From the NCBI RefSeq assembly GCF_913062585.1, contig NZ_CAJXWX010000003.1, positions 62,001 to 126,000 on the forward strand: 64,000 bases of DNA, given 5' to 3'. Shown piece after piece: positions 1 to 8,346 of the stretch (its first letter is position 1; the number at the start of each line of letters is the position of its first letter). The notes under the pieces were generated by a model. That model ran no database searches. It was not told where the DNA came from and worked only from the letters and a program-made list of their open reading frames with translations. The stretch comes from an uncultured Sphingomonas sp. Lineage in GTDB: Bacteria > Pseudomonadota > Alphaproteobacteria > Sphingomonadales > Sphingomonadaceae. Position numbers and translations under genes: made by a program.

Positions 1-687
1 CTCGCGGTCCTGATGCTGCGCGACGTCAAGCGACGGATCCTCTACATCAGCGCGCTGGCGGTGGCGAGCATGGCGGTCGTGCCGCTGCTGCCATCCTCCT
101 ATACCAAGCGGATGGACACGATCCGCACCTATCAGGGCGACGAGTCCGCCTCGACCCGGCTGGCGGTGTGGAAATGGACGCTGGATTATGTCAGCTCCAA
201 TCCCTTTGGCGGCGGTTTTGCGGCCTATCTGCAGAATGATCTGCGCTTCGACGTGACCACGGTCGAGGGCACGGCGCACAATGCCAGCATCGAGAAAAAG
301 GTCACGACCGACCGCGCCCGCGCCTATCATTCCAGCTATTTCGAGATGCTGGGCGAGCAGGGCTGGCCCGGCCTGTTCCTGTGGCTGGGCATCAACATCT
401 CCGGGCTGATCCGGATGGAGGCGCTGCGTCGCAGGTACCGCAAGCCCGACGATCCGCTGCTCTGGGGCGGGCAGCTGGCCGGCGCGCTCCAACATGCACA
501 TCTGATCTATCTGCTGGGCGCGGCCTTTGTCGGGATCGCGTTCAACCCGTTCCTGTATCAGGTGATGGCCGCGCAGATCGGGCTCGACACCTATCTCGCC
601 CGCCGCACGCGCGAGGCGCGGCAGAAGCCGCCCCCCGGCCGCCAGTCCGCGCGGCCGGGCGTCAGAATTTCCGCGCCGTCGGCGTGA
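1..687 (+). CDS. Putative O-glycosylation ligase, exosortase A-associated (Wzy/WaaL-like), 5' partial
   Basis: The frame is open from the first base, so the gene begins upstream and only about 228 C-terminal residues are seen. They contain hydrophobic segments and the pattern of the Wzy/O-antigen ligase superfamily: the stretch TRLAVWKWTLDYVSSNPFGG, then a periplasmic loop with AHNAS and YHSSYFEMLGEQGWPGLFLWL. This resembles the ligase-like protein found beside exosortase A in exopolysaccharide loci, an inner-membrane protein thought to polymerise or transfer glycans. The tail is rich in Pro and Arg. The stop overlaps the convergent beta-helix gene by 26 bp. The family assignment is good; the exosortase link comes from family knowledge, since the rest of that locus lies outside the window. 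Confidence 0.75.
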   Translation, partial: LAVLMLRDVKRRILYISALAVASMAVVPLLPSSYTKRMDTIRTYQGDESASTRLAVWKWTLDYVSSNPFGGGFAAYLQNDLRFDVTTVEGTAHNASIEKKVTTDRARAYHSSYFEMLGEQGWPGLFLWLGINISGLIRMEALRRRYRKPDDPLLWGGQLAGALQHAHLIYLLGAAFVGIAFNPFLYQVMAAQIGLDTYLARRTREARQKPPPGRQSARPGVRISAPSA

Positions 688-1588
688 TCCCCGCGCCCAG
701 GATATTGCCCCGGATCACCAGCGGCTCGCCCGCCCAGTTGCCGACGAAGACCGGCTTGTAATCGGCCCCGGGCGCCAGGCGCGCGCGGTTGTTCTCGACC
801 ACCAGGCCCGACGAGTCGTTCTTGGCCCCCTCCGGCGCGACGGTGATCAGCGTCGAATGATTGTCCTTGTCGCGGCCATCGACGAACTCGTTGCCCGCGA
901 TCCGCCCCTTCGCGCCGTTGGACAGGTCGATCATGTAATTGGTCGAATGGCCGTTGCTGTCGTCGAAGCTGCTGTCCAGCACCTCGACATAAGGGGCGCG
1001 CGTCTTGACATAATGGCCGCCCTGCCCGCGCTCGAAGCGGCACGCGACGACCCGCAGGCTCTTGTAGCGGCCCATATAGATGCTGTGAGCACCATAGCCT
1101 GTCGGGTCATGGCCCAGGCCCGAAAAGGTCGAATGGTCGACCACGACCGTGCCGTTGGGATCCTCCGCCGACAGGATGCCCGACTGGCTGTCGAGGAACA
1201 TCGAATTGCTGACGACCAGCGGCCCCTTCTCGATACGGATGCCCGCGCCATTGCCGTCCCCGACCTCGATATGGCTGAAGACGATGCCCTCCACCTGCGC
1301 ACCGCGCCCGCGCAGCACCAGCGCAGCCTTTCCTTCGCAGGCGATACGGGTGAAGATCACCTTGCCCGGCTCGGCGGCGACATAGTCGATACGCCCGCCA
1401 TTCTGGACTGCGCATTCCCGGTAGATGCCCGGCGCGATGCGGATCGTGCCGTCGCCATCGCCGATCGCGCTGATCGCCTCCTGCAGCGTCGGAAAGCCGC
1501 GCCCGCCGACCGTGAAGGGCGCCGACGTGCCCTGGGCCAGCGCGGTCGCCGACATCGTGCCGAGGAGGAGAAGCGGAACCAGACGCAT
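662..1588 (-). CDS. Secreted right-handed parallel beta-helix repeat protein
   Basis: A 308-residue protein that starts MRLVPLLLLGTMSATALAQ, a clear signal peptide with an AxA-type cleavage site; an AGGA ribosome site lies just upstream. The frame stays open to 1801, but that extension translates a palindromic repeat, so ATG 1588 is preferred. The mature part has an N-terminal FPTLQEAISAIGDGDGTIRIAPGIY segment, typical of pectate-lyase-fold proteins, then many short Asn/Gly-rich beta rungs (such as VVSNSMFLDSQSG and VVDHSTFSGLG). Such proteins often bind or cleave acidic polysaccharides in the periplasm or outside the cell. Being next to an exopolysaccharide ligase suggests a role in glycan handling. 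No catalytic residues can be assigned by eye. Confidence 0.8.
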   Translation of the reverse strand: MRLVPLLLLGTMSATALAQGTSAPFTVGGRGFPTLQEAISAIGDGDGTIRIAPGIYRECAVQNGGRIDYVAAEPGKVIFTRIACEGKAALVLRGRGAQVEGIVFSHIEVGDGNGAGIRIEKGPLVVSNSMFLDSQSGILSAEDPNGTVVVDHSTFSGLGHDPTGYGAHSIYMGRYKSLRVVACRFERGQGGHYVKTRAPYVEVLDSSFDDSNGHSTNYMIDLSNGAKGRIAGNEFVDGRDKDNHSTLITVAPEGAKNDSSGLVVENNRARLAPGADYKPVFVGNWAGEPLVIRGNILGAGITPTARKF

Positions 1589-1686
1589 GGGGTCATCCTG
1601 AAAAAACAAGCGGGCGCCAGCATCCTGCCACGCAAGTCGGCCGGATGCGACGCCCGTAATCGTCCCGTGACGGGATACGATGCCCA

Positions 1687-1820
1687 TTCCTCCCTGAGCT
1701 GTGCTTGGGGAGGGGGACCGCGCCCGCAGGGCGTGGTGGAGGGGCATGGCCGGTTCGTCCCGCCCCTCCACCATCGCTTGCGCGATGGTCCCCCTCCCCA
1801 AGCACAGCTTGGGGAGGAGT
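1687..1820. repeat. Palindromic intergenic repeat (CCCCTCC-rich family)
   Basis: A 134-bp inverted-repeat element between two minus-strand genes. A 19-bp arm at 1701-1719 is matched perfectly and inverted at 1787-1805, with smaller hairpins (GCGCCCGCAGGGCG and ATCGCTTGCGCGAT) inside. It belongs to the family seen again at 29283-29416 and 52330-52513. Confidence 0.85.
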
Positions 1821-1826
1821 TAGGGG

Positions 1827-2399
1827 TTACGCCTCTTCGGTCTCTTCCTCGTCGGCCAGTTCGTCTTCCAGCGCGGTCAGGATTGCCTGGTTGAAGGCGG
1901 GGATGTCATCCGGCTTGCGGCTGGTGATCAGGTTGCCGTCGACCACGACCTCCTCGTCCACCACATCGGCGCCCGCATTGGACAGGTCGGTGCGGATCGA
2001 GGGATAGCTGGTCAGGCGGCGGCCATCGATCACGTCCGCCTCGGCCAGCAGCCAGGGGCCGTGGCAGATGGCGGCGACGATCTTGTCGTCCTCCATGAAT
2101 TCGGTGACGATCTCGACCGCGCGCTCGTTCAGGCGCAGCTTGTCGGGGTTGCAGGTGCCGCCGGGGATGACGAGCGCATCGTAATCGTCGGTATCGACCT
2201 CGTCGACGGTCAGGTCGGGGGTCGCGGTCTCGGCCTTGTTGATGTCGCCTTCCATGCCCTGGATCGGGTCGGACTTGAGCGAGGCGAGCGTGACCTTCGC
2301 GCCCGCTTCCTCCAGCGCCTGGCGGGGCTTGAACAATTCGACGGTCTCGAAGCCGTCGGCGGCGAGCATCAGGACGCGTGCCTGGGAAAGATCGGCCAT
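1827..2399 (-). CDS. DJ-1/PfpI family protein (type 1 glutamine amidotransferase-like)
   Basis: A 190-residue cytoplasmic protein of the PfpI branch of the DJ-1 superfamily. The nucleophile elbow is AAICHGPWLL, with Cys112 followed by His113, and the N-terminus (RVLMLAADGFETVEL) carries the conserved Glu that supports the cysteine. Relatives act as protein or glyoxal deglycases, glyoxalase-III-like enzymes or stress proteins; the substrate cannot be told from sequence. The start at 2399 is set by AGGAG seven bases upstream and by family length. The C-terminus has an acidic tail (DELADEEETEEA). It is transcribed divergently from the topoisomerase IB gene. Confidence 0.88.
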   Translation of the reverse strand: MADLSQARVLMLAADGFETVELFKPRQALEEAGAKVTLASLKSDPIQGMEGDINKAETATPDLTVDEVDTDDYDALVIPGGTCNPDKLRLNERAVEIVTEFMEDDKIVAAICHGPWLLAEADVIDGRRLTSYPSIRTDLSNAGADVVDEEVVVDGNLITSRKPDDIPAFNQAILTALEDELADEEETEEA

Positions 2400-2521
2400 G
2401 ATGGGATAACTCCTGTCGGGGGGTGCCTGGGGGGTGGCTCGTCCAGAACCCGCGACCGCATCGGCCGTTCCGGAACGAAGCGACCAGCGGCGCATTTGCA
2501 AGGACGACCCGAGAGAGAGCG

Positions 2522-3523
2522 ATGGCCACCCGATTAGTCTATTGCGATGACAGCAAGCCCGGCATCACCCGGACCAAGGTCCGCGGCAAATGGGCCTATT
2601 GGACCGCCAAGGGCGAGCGGATCACCGATGCCGACGAAATCGACCGGCTGAACCGTATCGGCCTGCCCCCGGCTTACATGGACGCCTGGTTCTGCCCGCG
2701 CGCCAATGGCCATATCCAGGCGGTCGGCTGGGACGAGAAGGGGCGCAAGCAATATCGCTATCACGCCGATTTCCGCGAGGCACAGGACGCCGCCAAATAT
2801 GAGCGTTGCGTGGAATTCGGTCACGCCCTGCCCATGCTGCGCAAGCGGGTGGAAGCCGATCTGAAGAAGCGCGGCCTGTGCAAGGAACGCGCGGTCGCCG
2901 CCGTCGTCCGATTGCTCGACAATGGCCACCTGCGCGTGGGGAACGAGGCCTATGCCGCCACCAACAAGAGTTTCGGCGCGACGACGCTGCGCAAGCGCCA
3001 CGGTCAGGTGAAGGGTACGACGCTCCGCCTGCGCTACCGGGGCAAGTCGGGCAAGATGCGCGACCTGACCCTGACCGACCGTTCGCTCGCCAGCTTCGTC
3101 AAGCGCTGCCAGGATCTGGACGAACAGCATCTGTTCGCCTGGGTAGACGAGGAGGGCGAGGCGAACCCCGTCTCCTCCTCCGACGTCAACGCCTATATCC
3201 GCGAAGCGACGGGCTGCGATTTCACCGCCAAGCATTTCCGTACCTGGGCAGCCAGCGTCGCCGCGTTCGAGGCGCTGGCGCTGGCCGAAGCGGACCTCAG
3301 CCTGAAGGCGATGCTGGAGCCGGTGGTCGAAAAGCTGGGCAACACGCCTGCCATCGCGCGCAAATCCTATGTCCACCCCTCGCTGATCGCGCTCGTCAAG
3401 GACGGACAGACGGCATTTCGCAAGTCCCTGCGCCTGCCCCGCGCCCGCGCCGGGCTGTCCCGCGTCGAATGCGGGCTGATCGCATTTCTGGAGGCCGGAA
3501 CCCCGGCCAGCAAGGCGGCCTGA
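2522..3523 (+). CDS. DNA topoisomerase IB (poxvirus-like)
   Basis: A 333-residue type IB topoisomerase that would relax supercoils through a 3'-phosphotyrosyl intermediate. Catalytic pieces are visible: Arg138 in NGHLRVGNEAYA, the basic LRKRHGQVKG beta-hairpin, Arg240 in KHFRTW, and the nucleophile Tyr283 in ARKSYVHP. The N-terminal domain has the family pattern ITRTKVRGKWAYW...GLPPAYMDAWFCP. The start ATG 2522 follows a GAGAGAG ribosome site; the longer frame to 2423 overlaps the divergent promoter. Short bacterial TopIB enzymes like this are common in sphingomonads and are not essential where studied. The MscS gene follows after 24 bp and may be co-transcribed. Confidence 0.93.
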   Translation: MATRLVYCDDSKPGITRTKVRGKWAYWTAKGERITDADEIDRLNRIGLPPAYMDAWFCPRANGHIQAVGWDEKGRKQYRYHADFREAQDAAKYERCVEFGHALPMLRKRVEADLKKRGLCKERAVAAVVRLLDNGHLRVGNEAYAATNKSFGATTLRKRHGQVKGTTLRLRYRGKSGKMRDLTLTDRSLASFVKRCQDLDEQHLFAWVDEEGEANPVSSSDVNAYIREATGCDFTAKHFRTWAASVAAFEALALAEADLSLKAMLEPVVEKLGNTPAIARKSYVHPSLIALVKDGQTAFRKSLRLPRARAGLSRVECGLIAFLEAGTPASKAA

Positions 3524-3547
3524 CCGCCCCGAATTCAAGGAGTCCCC

Positions 3548-4714
3548 ATGGCGAATTCCTCGCCCAAGGCGCCGATCTTCGACGGCTCCCGCATCCCCGA
3601 CCAGATCGGGGACATCGTCAACGCCACCTCTTGGTGGATACAGCATTATTGGCTGAAGGTGCTGATCGCGATCGGCTTCGGCGCGGTCATCGTGCTGGCG
3701 CTGCTCTGGGTGCGCAAGCTCGGCGACAAGCTTTGCAGCCGCCCGGGCTTCGCGGGCGGCTGGGGCGTGATCCTGGGCCATGCCATCGCGCGGACCAACC
3801 TGTTCTTCATCGTCACGCTCGCCGCGCAACTGGTCGCAGGCTATGCTGGCGCGCCGGGCGAGGTCGCCAAGACGATCAGCTTCCTGTTCACCATCGCCAG
3901 CGTGTTCCAGGCGGCGATCTGGGCCCGCGAGCTGATCCTGGGCACGATCGAGCATCGTACCCAGTCCGAACATTATTCGGGCGAGGCGTTGCTGTCCGCC
4001 ATGGGGCTGATCCGGTTGCTGGTGACGGTCGTGCTATTCGCGATCGCGCTGGTGGTGGTGCTCGACAATCTGGGGGTGAACGTCACCGGCCTGGTCGCAG
4101 GTCTGGGCGTCGGCGGCATCGCCATCGGTCTGGCGGCGCAGGGCATCTTCGGCGACCTGTTCGCCGCGCTCGCGATCATCTTCGACCGGCCGTTCCGGCG
4201 CGGCGACAAGATCGCCTATGACAATACGACCGGCATCATCGAGGCGATCGGCCTGAAATCCACCCGCATCCGCGCCTTTACCGGCGAGTTGCGGATCATC
4301 TCGAACCGCCAGTTGCTCGACAAGGAAATCCAGAACCAGACGGTGCGCCAGCATGTCCGCATCTCGCTGATGATCGGCGTCGCCTATGAAACGCCGCCCG
4401 AAACGCTGGCGCGTATCCCCGCCCTGCTGACCGAGATCGTCGAGGGCGAAGGCGGCAAGGTTGCGCGCGCCGGGTTCGAGAGCTTCGGCGCGTCGAGCCT
4501 GGACTTCGCGCTACAGTTCGATGTGCCCGGCGACGACTGGGCGACCGCGCATGACCTGCGCAACCGGATGCTGGTCACGCTGATGAAGCGCTTCGCGGCC
4601 GAGAAGATTTCTATCCCCTATCCGACCCAGACGACCTACACTGCCGCGCCAGACGGGACGCTGGTGATGCCCTATCCGCAGGTCCAGCCGGTCGAGGTGC
4701 ACCGGGCAAACTGA
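3548..4714 (+). CDS. MscS-family mechanosensitive ion channel
   Basis: A 388-residue inner-membrane channel of the small-conductance mechanosensitive family. Several N-terminal transmembrane helices precede the pore-lining helix GLVAGLGVGGIAIGLAAQ, whose Gly/Ala packing is diagnostic, followed by the MscS beta domain (FGDLFAALAIIFDRPFRRGDKI) and a C-terminal alpha/beta vestibule. It would release solutes on hypo-osmotic shock. The start has an ideal AAGGAG site. The end is followed directly by a palindromic repeat. It is one or two helices longer than E. coli MscS, so gating details are unknown. Confidence 0.9.
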   Translation: MANSSPKAPIFDGSRIPDQIGDIVNATSWWIQHYWLKVLIAIGFGAVIVLALLWVRKLGDKLCSRPGFAGGWGVILGHAIARTNLFFIVTLAAQLVAGYAGAPGEVAKTISFLFTIASVFQAAIWARELILGTIEHRTQSEHYSGEALLSAMGLIRLLVTVVLFAIALVVVLDNLGVNVTGLVAGLGVGGIAIGLAAQGIFGDLFAALAIIFDRPFRRGDKIAYDNTTGIIEAIGLKSTRIRAFTGELRIISNRQLLDKEIQNQTVRQHVRISLMIGVAYETPPETLARIPALLTEIVEGEGGKVARAGFESFGASSLDFALQFDVPGDDWATAHDLRNRMLVTLMKRFAAEKISIPYPTQTTYTAAPDGTLVMPYPQVQPVEVHRAN

Positions 4715-4717
4715 TCC

Positions 4718-4831
4718 TCCCCTTTAAGGGGAGGTGGCAGTCCGAAGGACTGACGGAGGGGTGTCACGGCCAGCGGGGACACCCCTCCACCATGCTTCGC
4801 ATGGTCCCCCTCCCCTTGCAGGGGAGGAACA
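4718..4831. repeat. Palindromic intergenic repeat (TCCTCCCC-ended family)
   Basis: Ends in matching TCCTCCCC / GGGGAGGA arms with an inner pair GGAGGGGTGTC / GACACCCCTCC. It sits between the convergent MscS and putA genes, where it could end transcription in both directions. Close relatives are at 16957-17092, 19344-19462 and 23142-23259. Confidence 0.85.
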
Positions 4832-4838
4832 GGTCGGA

Positions 4839-7805
4839 TCAGATCCCGCCTTCATCCAGCGATAACAGCGTCGCATTCCCGCCCGCCGAGGTCGTGTCGA
4901 CCGACACAGCCCGTTCCGCGCAGAAGCGGTACAGGTAATGCGGCCCGCCCGCCTTGGGCCCGGTGCCCGACAGCCCCTCGCCACCAAAGGGCTGGCTGCC
5001 CACCACCGCGCCGATCATCGAGCGGTTGATATAGAGATTGCCGACCGCCGCTTCCGCCTCGATCACCTCGCCAGCCCGCGCGATGCGGCTGTGCAGGCCC
5101 ATGGTCAGGCCATAACCCTTGGCGTTCACCTTCGCGATCGTCTCGGAAAGGGTACCCGCTTCCCAGGTCGCGACATGCAGGATCGGGCCGAACCATTCCT
5201 GGGTCAGGTCCTCGACCCGGTCGAGCCGGATCAGCGTCGGCGGCACGAACAGACCTTCGGCGGGCGCGTCTAGTGTCTTGATCGTCTGCGTCACCATGTC
5301 CGCGCGGTACGCCATCAGCTTGTCATAGGCCGCCTGATCGATCACCGGCCCGACATCGGTCGCGGGATTGCCCGTGGCCCCGAGCACCAGCGTCTCCATC
5401 GCGCCCTTGAGCATCTCGATGACGTTGTCCGCGACATCCGCCTGCACGAGCAGCAGCCGCAGCGCCGAGCAACGCTGCCCTGCCGAGCGGAAGGACGAGG
5501 TGATGACGTCCGCGACCACCTGTTCGGGCAGAGCGGTCGAATCGACGATCATAGCGTTGATACCACCGGTCTCGGCGATCAGCGGCACGATCGGGCGGTC
5601 GTCATCCGCCACCAACGTGCGCGCGATCCGCTTGGCGGTGGCGGTGGAGCCGGTAAAGGCGACGCCCGCGATCCGGTGATCCTCGGTCAGTTTCTGGCCG
5701 ACATCGGGCCCACCGACCGCGAGCAGCAGTGCGTCGCGCGGTACGCCCGCACGGTAGGCCAGTTCGACCGCAGCAGCCGCGATGGCGGGCGTCTGCGGCG
5801 CGGGCTTGGCGACGACGGTGTTGCCTGTGACGAGCGCCGCGACCGTCTGGCCCAGGAAGATCGCCAGCGGGAAGTTCCACGGCGCGACCGTCGCCCAGAC
5901 GCCGCGCCCTTCCAGGTGCAGCGTGTTGCGCTCGCCCGTCGGCCCGGGCAGTTCGACAGACCCCAGCCGCGCCCGCGCCTGCTGCGCATAGTAACGGCAG
6001 AAATCGGCGGCTTCGCGGACCTCGCCGATCGCGTCGGGGATGGTCTTGAACGCCTCCTGCACCAGGATCGCCATCAGCCGCTCGCGATCCTGCTCCAGCA
6101 GGTCGGCCAGCTTTTCCAGCACGGAAGCGCGGGTGTCGAGCGGCGTCGCATTCCAGGCCGGGAAGGCCGCATGGGCGCGCGCGACCAGCGCGGCGACATC
6201 GGCGGTGGCGGCGACCGGCGTCACGGCAGGCACGTTCACCGCCTTCACCGTGGCGTCGAGCGTCGCGATGTCGCTCAGGTCGATGCCGGTCGAGTTGCGA
6301 TGGCCCGGCGCGAACAGGTCGATGGGCAGCGGGATGCTCGGGTGCCGCGCGCCACCCACGGCGGCAATCTTGGCGACCGGATCGGCCAGGATCTCCGCCT
6401 CGGTCAGCCGTGCATCGGCGAGCTGATGCACGAAGCTGGAGTTCGCGCCATTCTCCAGCAGGCGGCGGACCAGATAGGCCAGCAGGTCGCGATGCCCGCC
6501 GACCGGCGCATAGATCCGGCACTTATGCCCCTGCTCGCGCACCAGCCGCTCATACAGGCCATCGCCCATGCCGTGCAGCCGCTGGAATTCGAAGTCGCGG
6601 GAATTGCCCGCCCATTCCAGGATGGTCGCAACGGTCAGCGCATTGTGGCTGGCGAAGGCGGGGCGGATATTCTCCGCCGCCAGCATGTCCTTGGCGACCG
6701 CCAGATAGGACACGTCGGTCGCCGCCTTGCGGGTGAAGAGCGGATAGTCGGCCAGCCCCTCGACCTGGGTACGCTTGATCTCGCTGTCCCAATAGGCGCC
6801 CTTGACCAGGCGGACGTTCATGATCCGGTCGAGGCCGTTCGCCCAGGCGATGACCGCGCGCGCGCGCTTGCCATAGGCCTGAACCGCCATGCCGAACCCG
6901 TCCCAGCCCTTCAGGGCAGGCAGCGCCGCGACGCCGCCGATGATGTCGAGGCTCATCTCCAGCCGCTCGGACTCCTCGGCATCGACGGTCAGCGCGATGC
7001 CCTTGTCGGCCGCCTGCCGCGCCAGTTGTGCCAGCATGTCGGTCAGCGCGGGCACGCACTCATAGGCGCGCGGCAGTTCGTAGCGCGGATGGAGCGCCGA
7101 CAGCTTGACCGACACCGAATGCCCCGCCGCCGGGTCCGACCGCACCGCGTCGATCGCCTTCACATAAGCGTCAAAATAGCGCTCGGCATCCTCATGCGTC
7201 CGCGCCGCCTCGCCCAGCATGTCGAAGCTGGCGGTGAAGCCCTTGTTCTCAGGCTTCTTCATGCGCCGCATGGCCTCTTCGATGGTGCGGCCCATCACGA
7301 AGATCTCGCCCATCATCCGCATCGCGGCACCGACTGCCTGGCGCACGAACGGCTCGCCCGCGCGCGACAGAAGGCGCTTGAGCGGCCCCGCCTCGCCCTC
7401 ACCCACCAGTGCGCGGCCGACGACCAGCCCCCAGGTGGCCGAGTTGACCAGCTTCGACGCCGACCGCCCGGTATGCGCGCGCCAGTCGGCCTCGCCCAGC
7501 TTGTCGGCGATCAGCAGGTCGGCAGTCTCGGGATCGGGCACGCGCAGGAACGCCTCGGCGAGACTCAGCAGCGCCACGCCCTCGGACGAATTGAGGCGGT
7601 ATTCCTGGAGGAACTGGTTCACCCAGCCGCGATTCTGCGCCGCCCGCAAATCGGCGAGCAGGCCCGAGGCATGGCCCATGATCCGCTCGCGCATCTCCGG
7701 CGTCGCGGCGGCACGGTCGAGCAGCGGCTTCAGGACATCGGGCTCGGGCGCGCGGTACAGCGATTTCATGGTCTTGCGCGCGTCGGCGGTAACGGCAGAG
7801 GTCAT
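4839..7805 (-). CDS. putA: Bifunctional proline dehydrogenase / L-glutamate gamma-semialdehyde dehydrogenase
   Basis: A 988-residue PutA that oxidises proline to glutamate in two steps. The FAD-dependent PRODH barrel carries RLVKGAYWDSEIKRTQ, FASHNALTV and LLENGANSSFVHQLAD. The aldehyde dehydrogenase half carries the general-base Glu in LIAETGGINAMIVD and the nucleophile Cys in SAGQRCSALRLL. There is no N-terminal ribbon-helix-helix domain, so it is the non-DNA-binding type; autorepression as in E. coli PutA is not expected. It is a single gene with its own upstream region. A palindromic repeat follows its stop. Confidence 0.97.
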   Translation of the reverse strand: MTSAVTADARKTMKSLYRAPEPDVLKPLLDRAAATPEMRERIMGHASGLLADLRAAQNRGWVNQFLQEYRLNSSEGVALLSLAEAFLRVPDPETADLLIADKLGEADWRAHTGRSASKLVNSATWGLVVGRALVGEGEAGPLKRLLSRAGEPFVRQAVGAAMRMMGEIFVMGRTIEEAMRRMKKPENKGFTASFDMLGEAARTHEDAERYFDAYVKAIDAVRSDPAAGHSVSVKLSALHPRYELPRAYECVPALTDMLAQLARQAADKGIALTVDAEESERLEMSLDIIGGVAALPALKGWDGFGMAVQAYGKRARAVIAWANGLDRIMNVRLVKGAYWDSEIKRTQVEGLADYPLFTRKAATDVSYLAVAKDMLAAENIRPAFASHNALTVATILEWAGNSRDFEFQRLHGMGDGLYERLVREQGHKCRIYAPVGGHRDLLAYLVRRLLENGANSSFVHQLADARLTEAEILADPVAKIAAVGGARHPSIPLPIDLFAPGHRNSTGIDLSDIATLDATVKAVNVPAVTPVAATADVAALVARAHAAFPAWNATPLDTRASVLEKLADLLEQDRERLMAILVQEAFKTIPDAIGEVREAADFCRYYAQQARARLGSVELPGPTGERNTLHLEGRGVWATVAPWNFPLAIFLGQTVAALVTGNTVVAKPAPQTPAIAAAAVELAYRAGVPRDALLLAVGGPDVGQKLTEDHRIAGVAFTGSTATAKRIARTLVADDDRPIVPLIAETGGINAMIVDSTALPEQVVADVITSSFRSAGQRCSALRLLLVQADVADNVIEMLKGAMETLVLGATGNPATDVGPVIDQAAYDKLMAYRADMVTQTIKTLDAPAEGLFVPPTLIRLDRVEDLTQEWFGPILHVATWEAGTLSETIAKVNAKGYGLTMGLHSRIARAGEVIEAEAAVGNLYINRSMIGAVVGSQPFGGEGLSGTGPKAGGPHYLYRFCAERAVSVDTTSAGGNATLLSLDEGGI

Positions 7806-8016
7806 AGGTCTTCAGGTCCGGTCGAGCGACCCGGCGCGCGGTAAGGCACTGGCGGGACGCATGGCTATGCTGTGATGGACCAGCGCTTAGCGGGAAATGC
7901 GGGGGATGGGTATCGTTTGATACGAGATGAGGCACGCTTCGCAATTGCCATCAGAATTGAAATTTTGACGTCGTTGGCGTATATGCCTCGCAGGCGAGGA
8001 CATCCGCCTTTCTGTA

Positions 8017-8081
8017 GAGCCCCGGCTGTTGCAGCGGCCGGGGCTCAAATCCTTTGGGGCTCAGGTTGCAGCCCGAGCCCC
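8017..8081 (-). terminator. Two hairpins sharing GAGCCCC after the small ORF
   Basis: On the minus strand, hairpin 1 (8081-8056) pairs GGGGCTC with GAGCCCC. Hairpin 2 (8046-8017) has a perfect 10-bp stem GAGCCCCGGC/GCCGGGGCTC with a 10-base loop. The shared GGGGCTC/GAGCCCC sequences allow alternative pairing. There is no run of T after hairpin 2, so it is at best a weak intrinsic terminator or a stabilising 3' structure. Confidence 0.45.
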
Positions 8082-8091
8082 GCCGGGCACC

Positions 8092-8181
8092 TTACCTGTT
8101 GCGAACGTCGATAATCTTCACGACCAAGGTCGCGAAGGCGATGACGATGCCCAGGATCAGGCACAGATCGGCTACGGACAT
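8092..8181 (-). CDS. Probable 29-residue single-span membrane peptide
   Basis: A short frame encodes 29 residues beginning MSVADLCLILGIVIAF and ending VVKIIDVRNR. It has one hydrophobic helix of about 18 residues with a charged, basic C-terminus. AAAGGA lies eight bases before the ATG, a good ribosome site, and a small hairpin (GACGGC/GCCGTC) lies just upstream. Length and shape resemble small membrane proteins and holin-like or TisB-like type I toxins, but I recognise no exact family and no antisense RNA is demonstrated. The strong ribosome site, hydrophobic pattern and downstream hairpins make it likelier than a chance frame. It stands alone between putA and the PNPOx-like gene. Confidence 0.6.
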   Translation of the reverse strand: MSVADLCLILGIVIAFATLVVKIIDVRNR

Positions 8182-8346
8182 CCGTGGTCCTTTCTGTAGA
8201 TGACGGCGGAATTGCCGTCTCGAACGCCATAACAACATTGGTCAGCGGAATCCTGTCTGATAGTTAGAGCAGAACAGCGGAATTCCGCCGCAACCATCCC
8301 CGCCCCCGCATCGTTCTCCCGCCAAACCCCTGAAAGGAGAGCCGTG

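Larger units (their letters stand above)
7998..8199 (-). repeat. Duplicated leader (CTACAGAAAGG...CGGATGTCC) flanking the small ORF
   Basis: Read on the minus strand, 8199-8176 has CTACAGAAAGG, four bases, then CGGATGTCC. The same sequence without the four extra bases recurs at 8017-7998. The first copy provides the ribosome site and start of the 29-residue peptide. The second copy opens a 38-codon frame that does not look like a protein. This is a direct duplication of a translation-initiation context about 180 bp apart. Confidence 0.7.
7806..8346. other. Intergenic region upstream of putA and the PNPOx-like gene
   Basis: This 541-bp stretch is less GC-rich than its surroundings near 7900-7985 (AT-rich run around caattgccatcagaattga). 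It contains a probable small membrane-peptide gene (8092-8181, minus) and two hairpins. The putA promoter should lie in 7806-7990; I could not identify a specific operator or -10/-35 with confidence. No tRNA or longer gene is visible. Confidence 0.6.

Noticed and set aside
1589..1801. 71-residue N-terminal extension of the beta-helix protein
   Set aside because: It translates a repeat element and precedes a clear signal peptide, so the start at 1588 is preferred.
5676..7844. 722-codon frame antisense to putA
   Set aside because: Arg/Asp/Gln-rich low-information protein fully overlapping a clear putA; no ribosome site or family resemblance.
7900..8003. 38-codon frame after the second CTACAGAAAGG copy (MSSPARHIRQ...)
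   Set aside because: Hydrophilic, no family and no hydrophobic helix like the first copy; probably a by-product of the duplicated leader.
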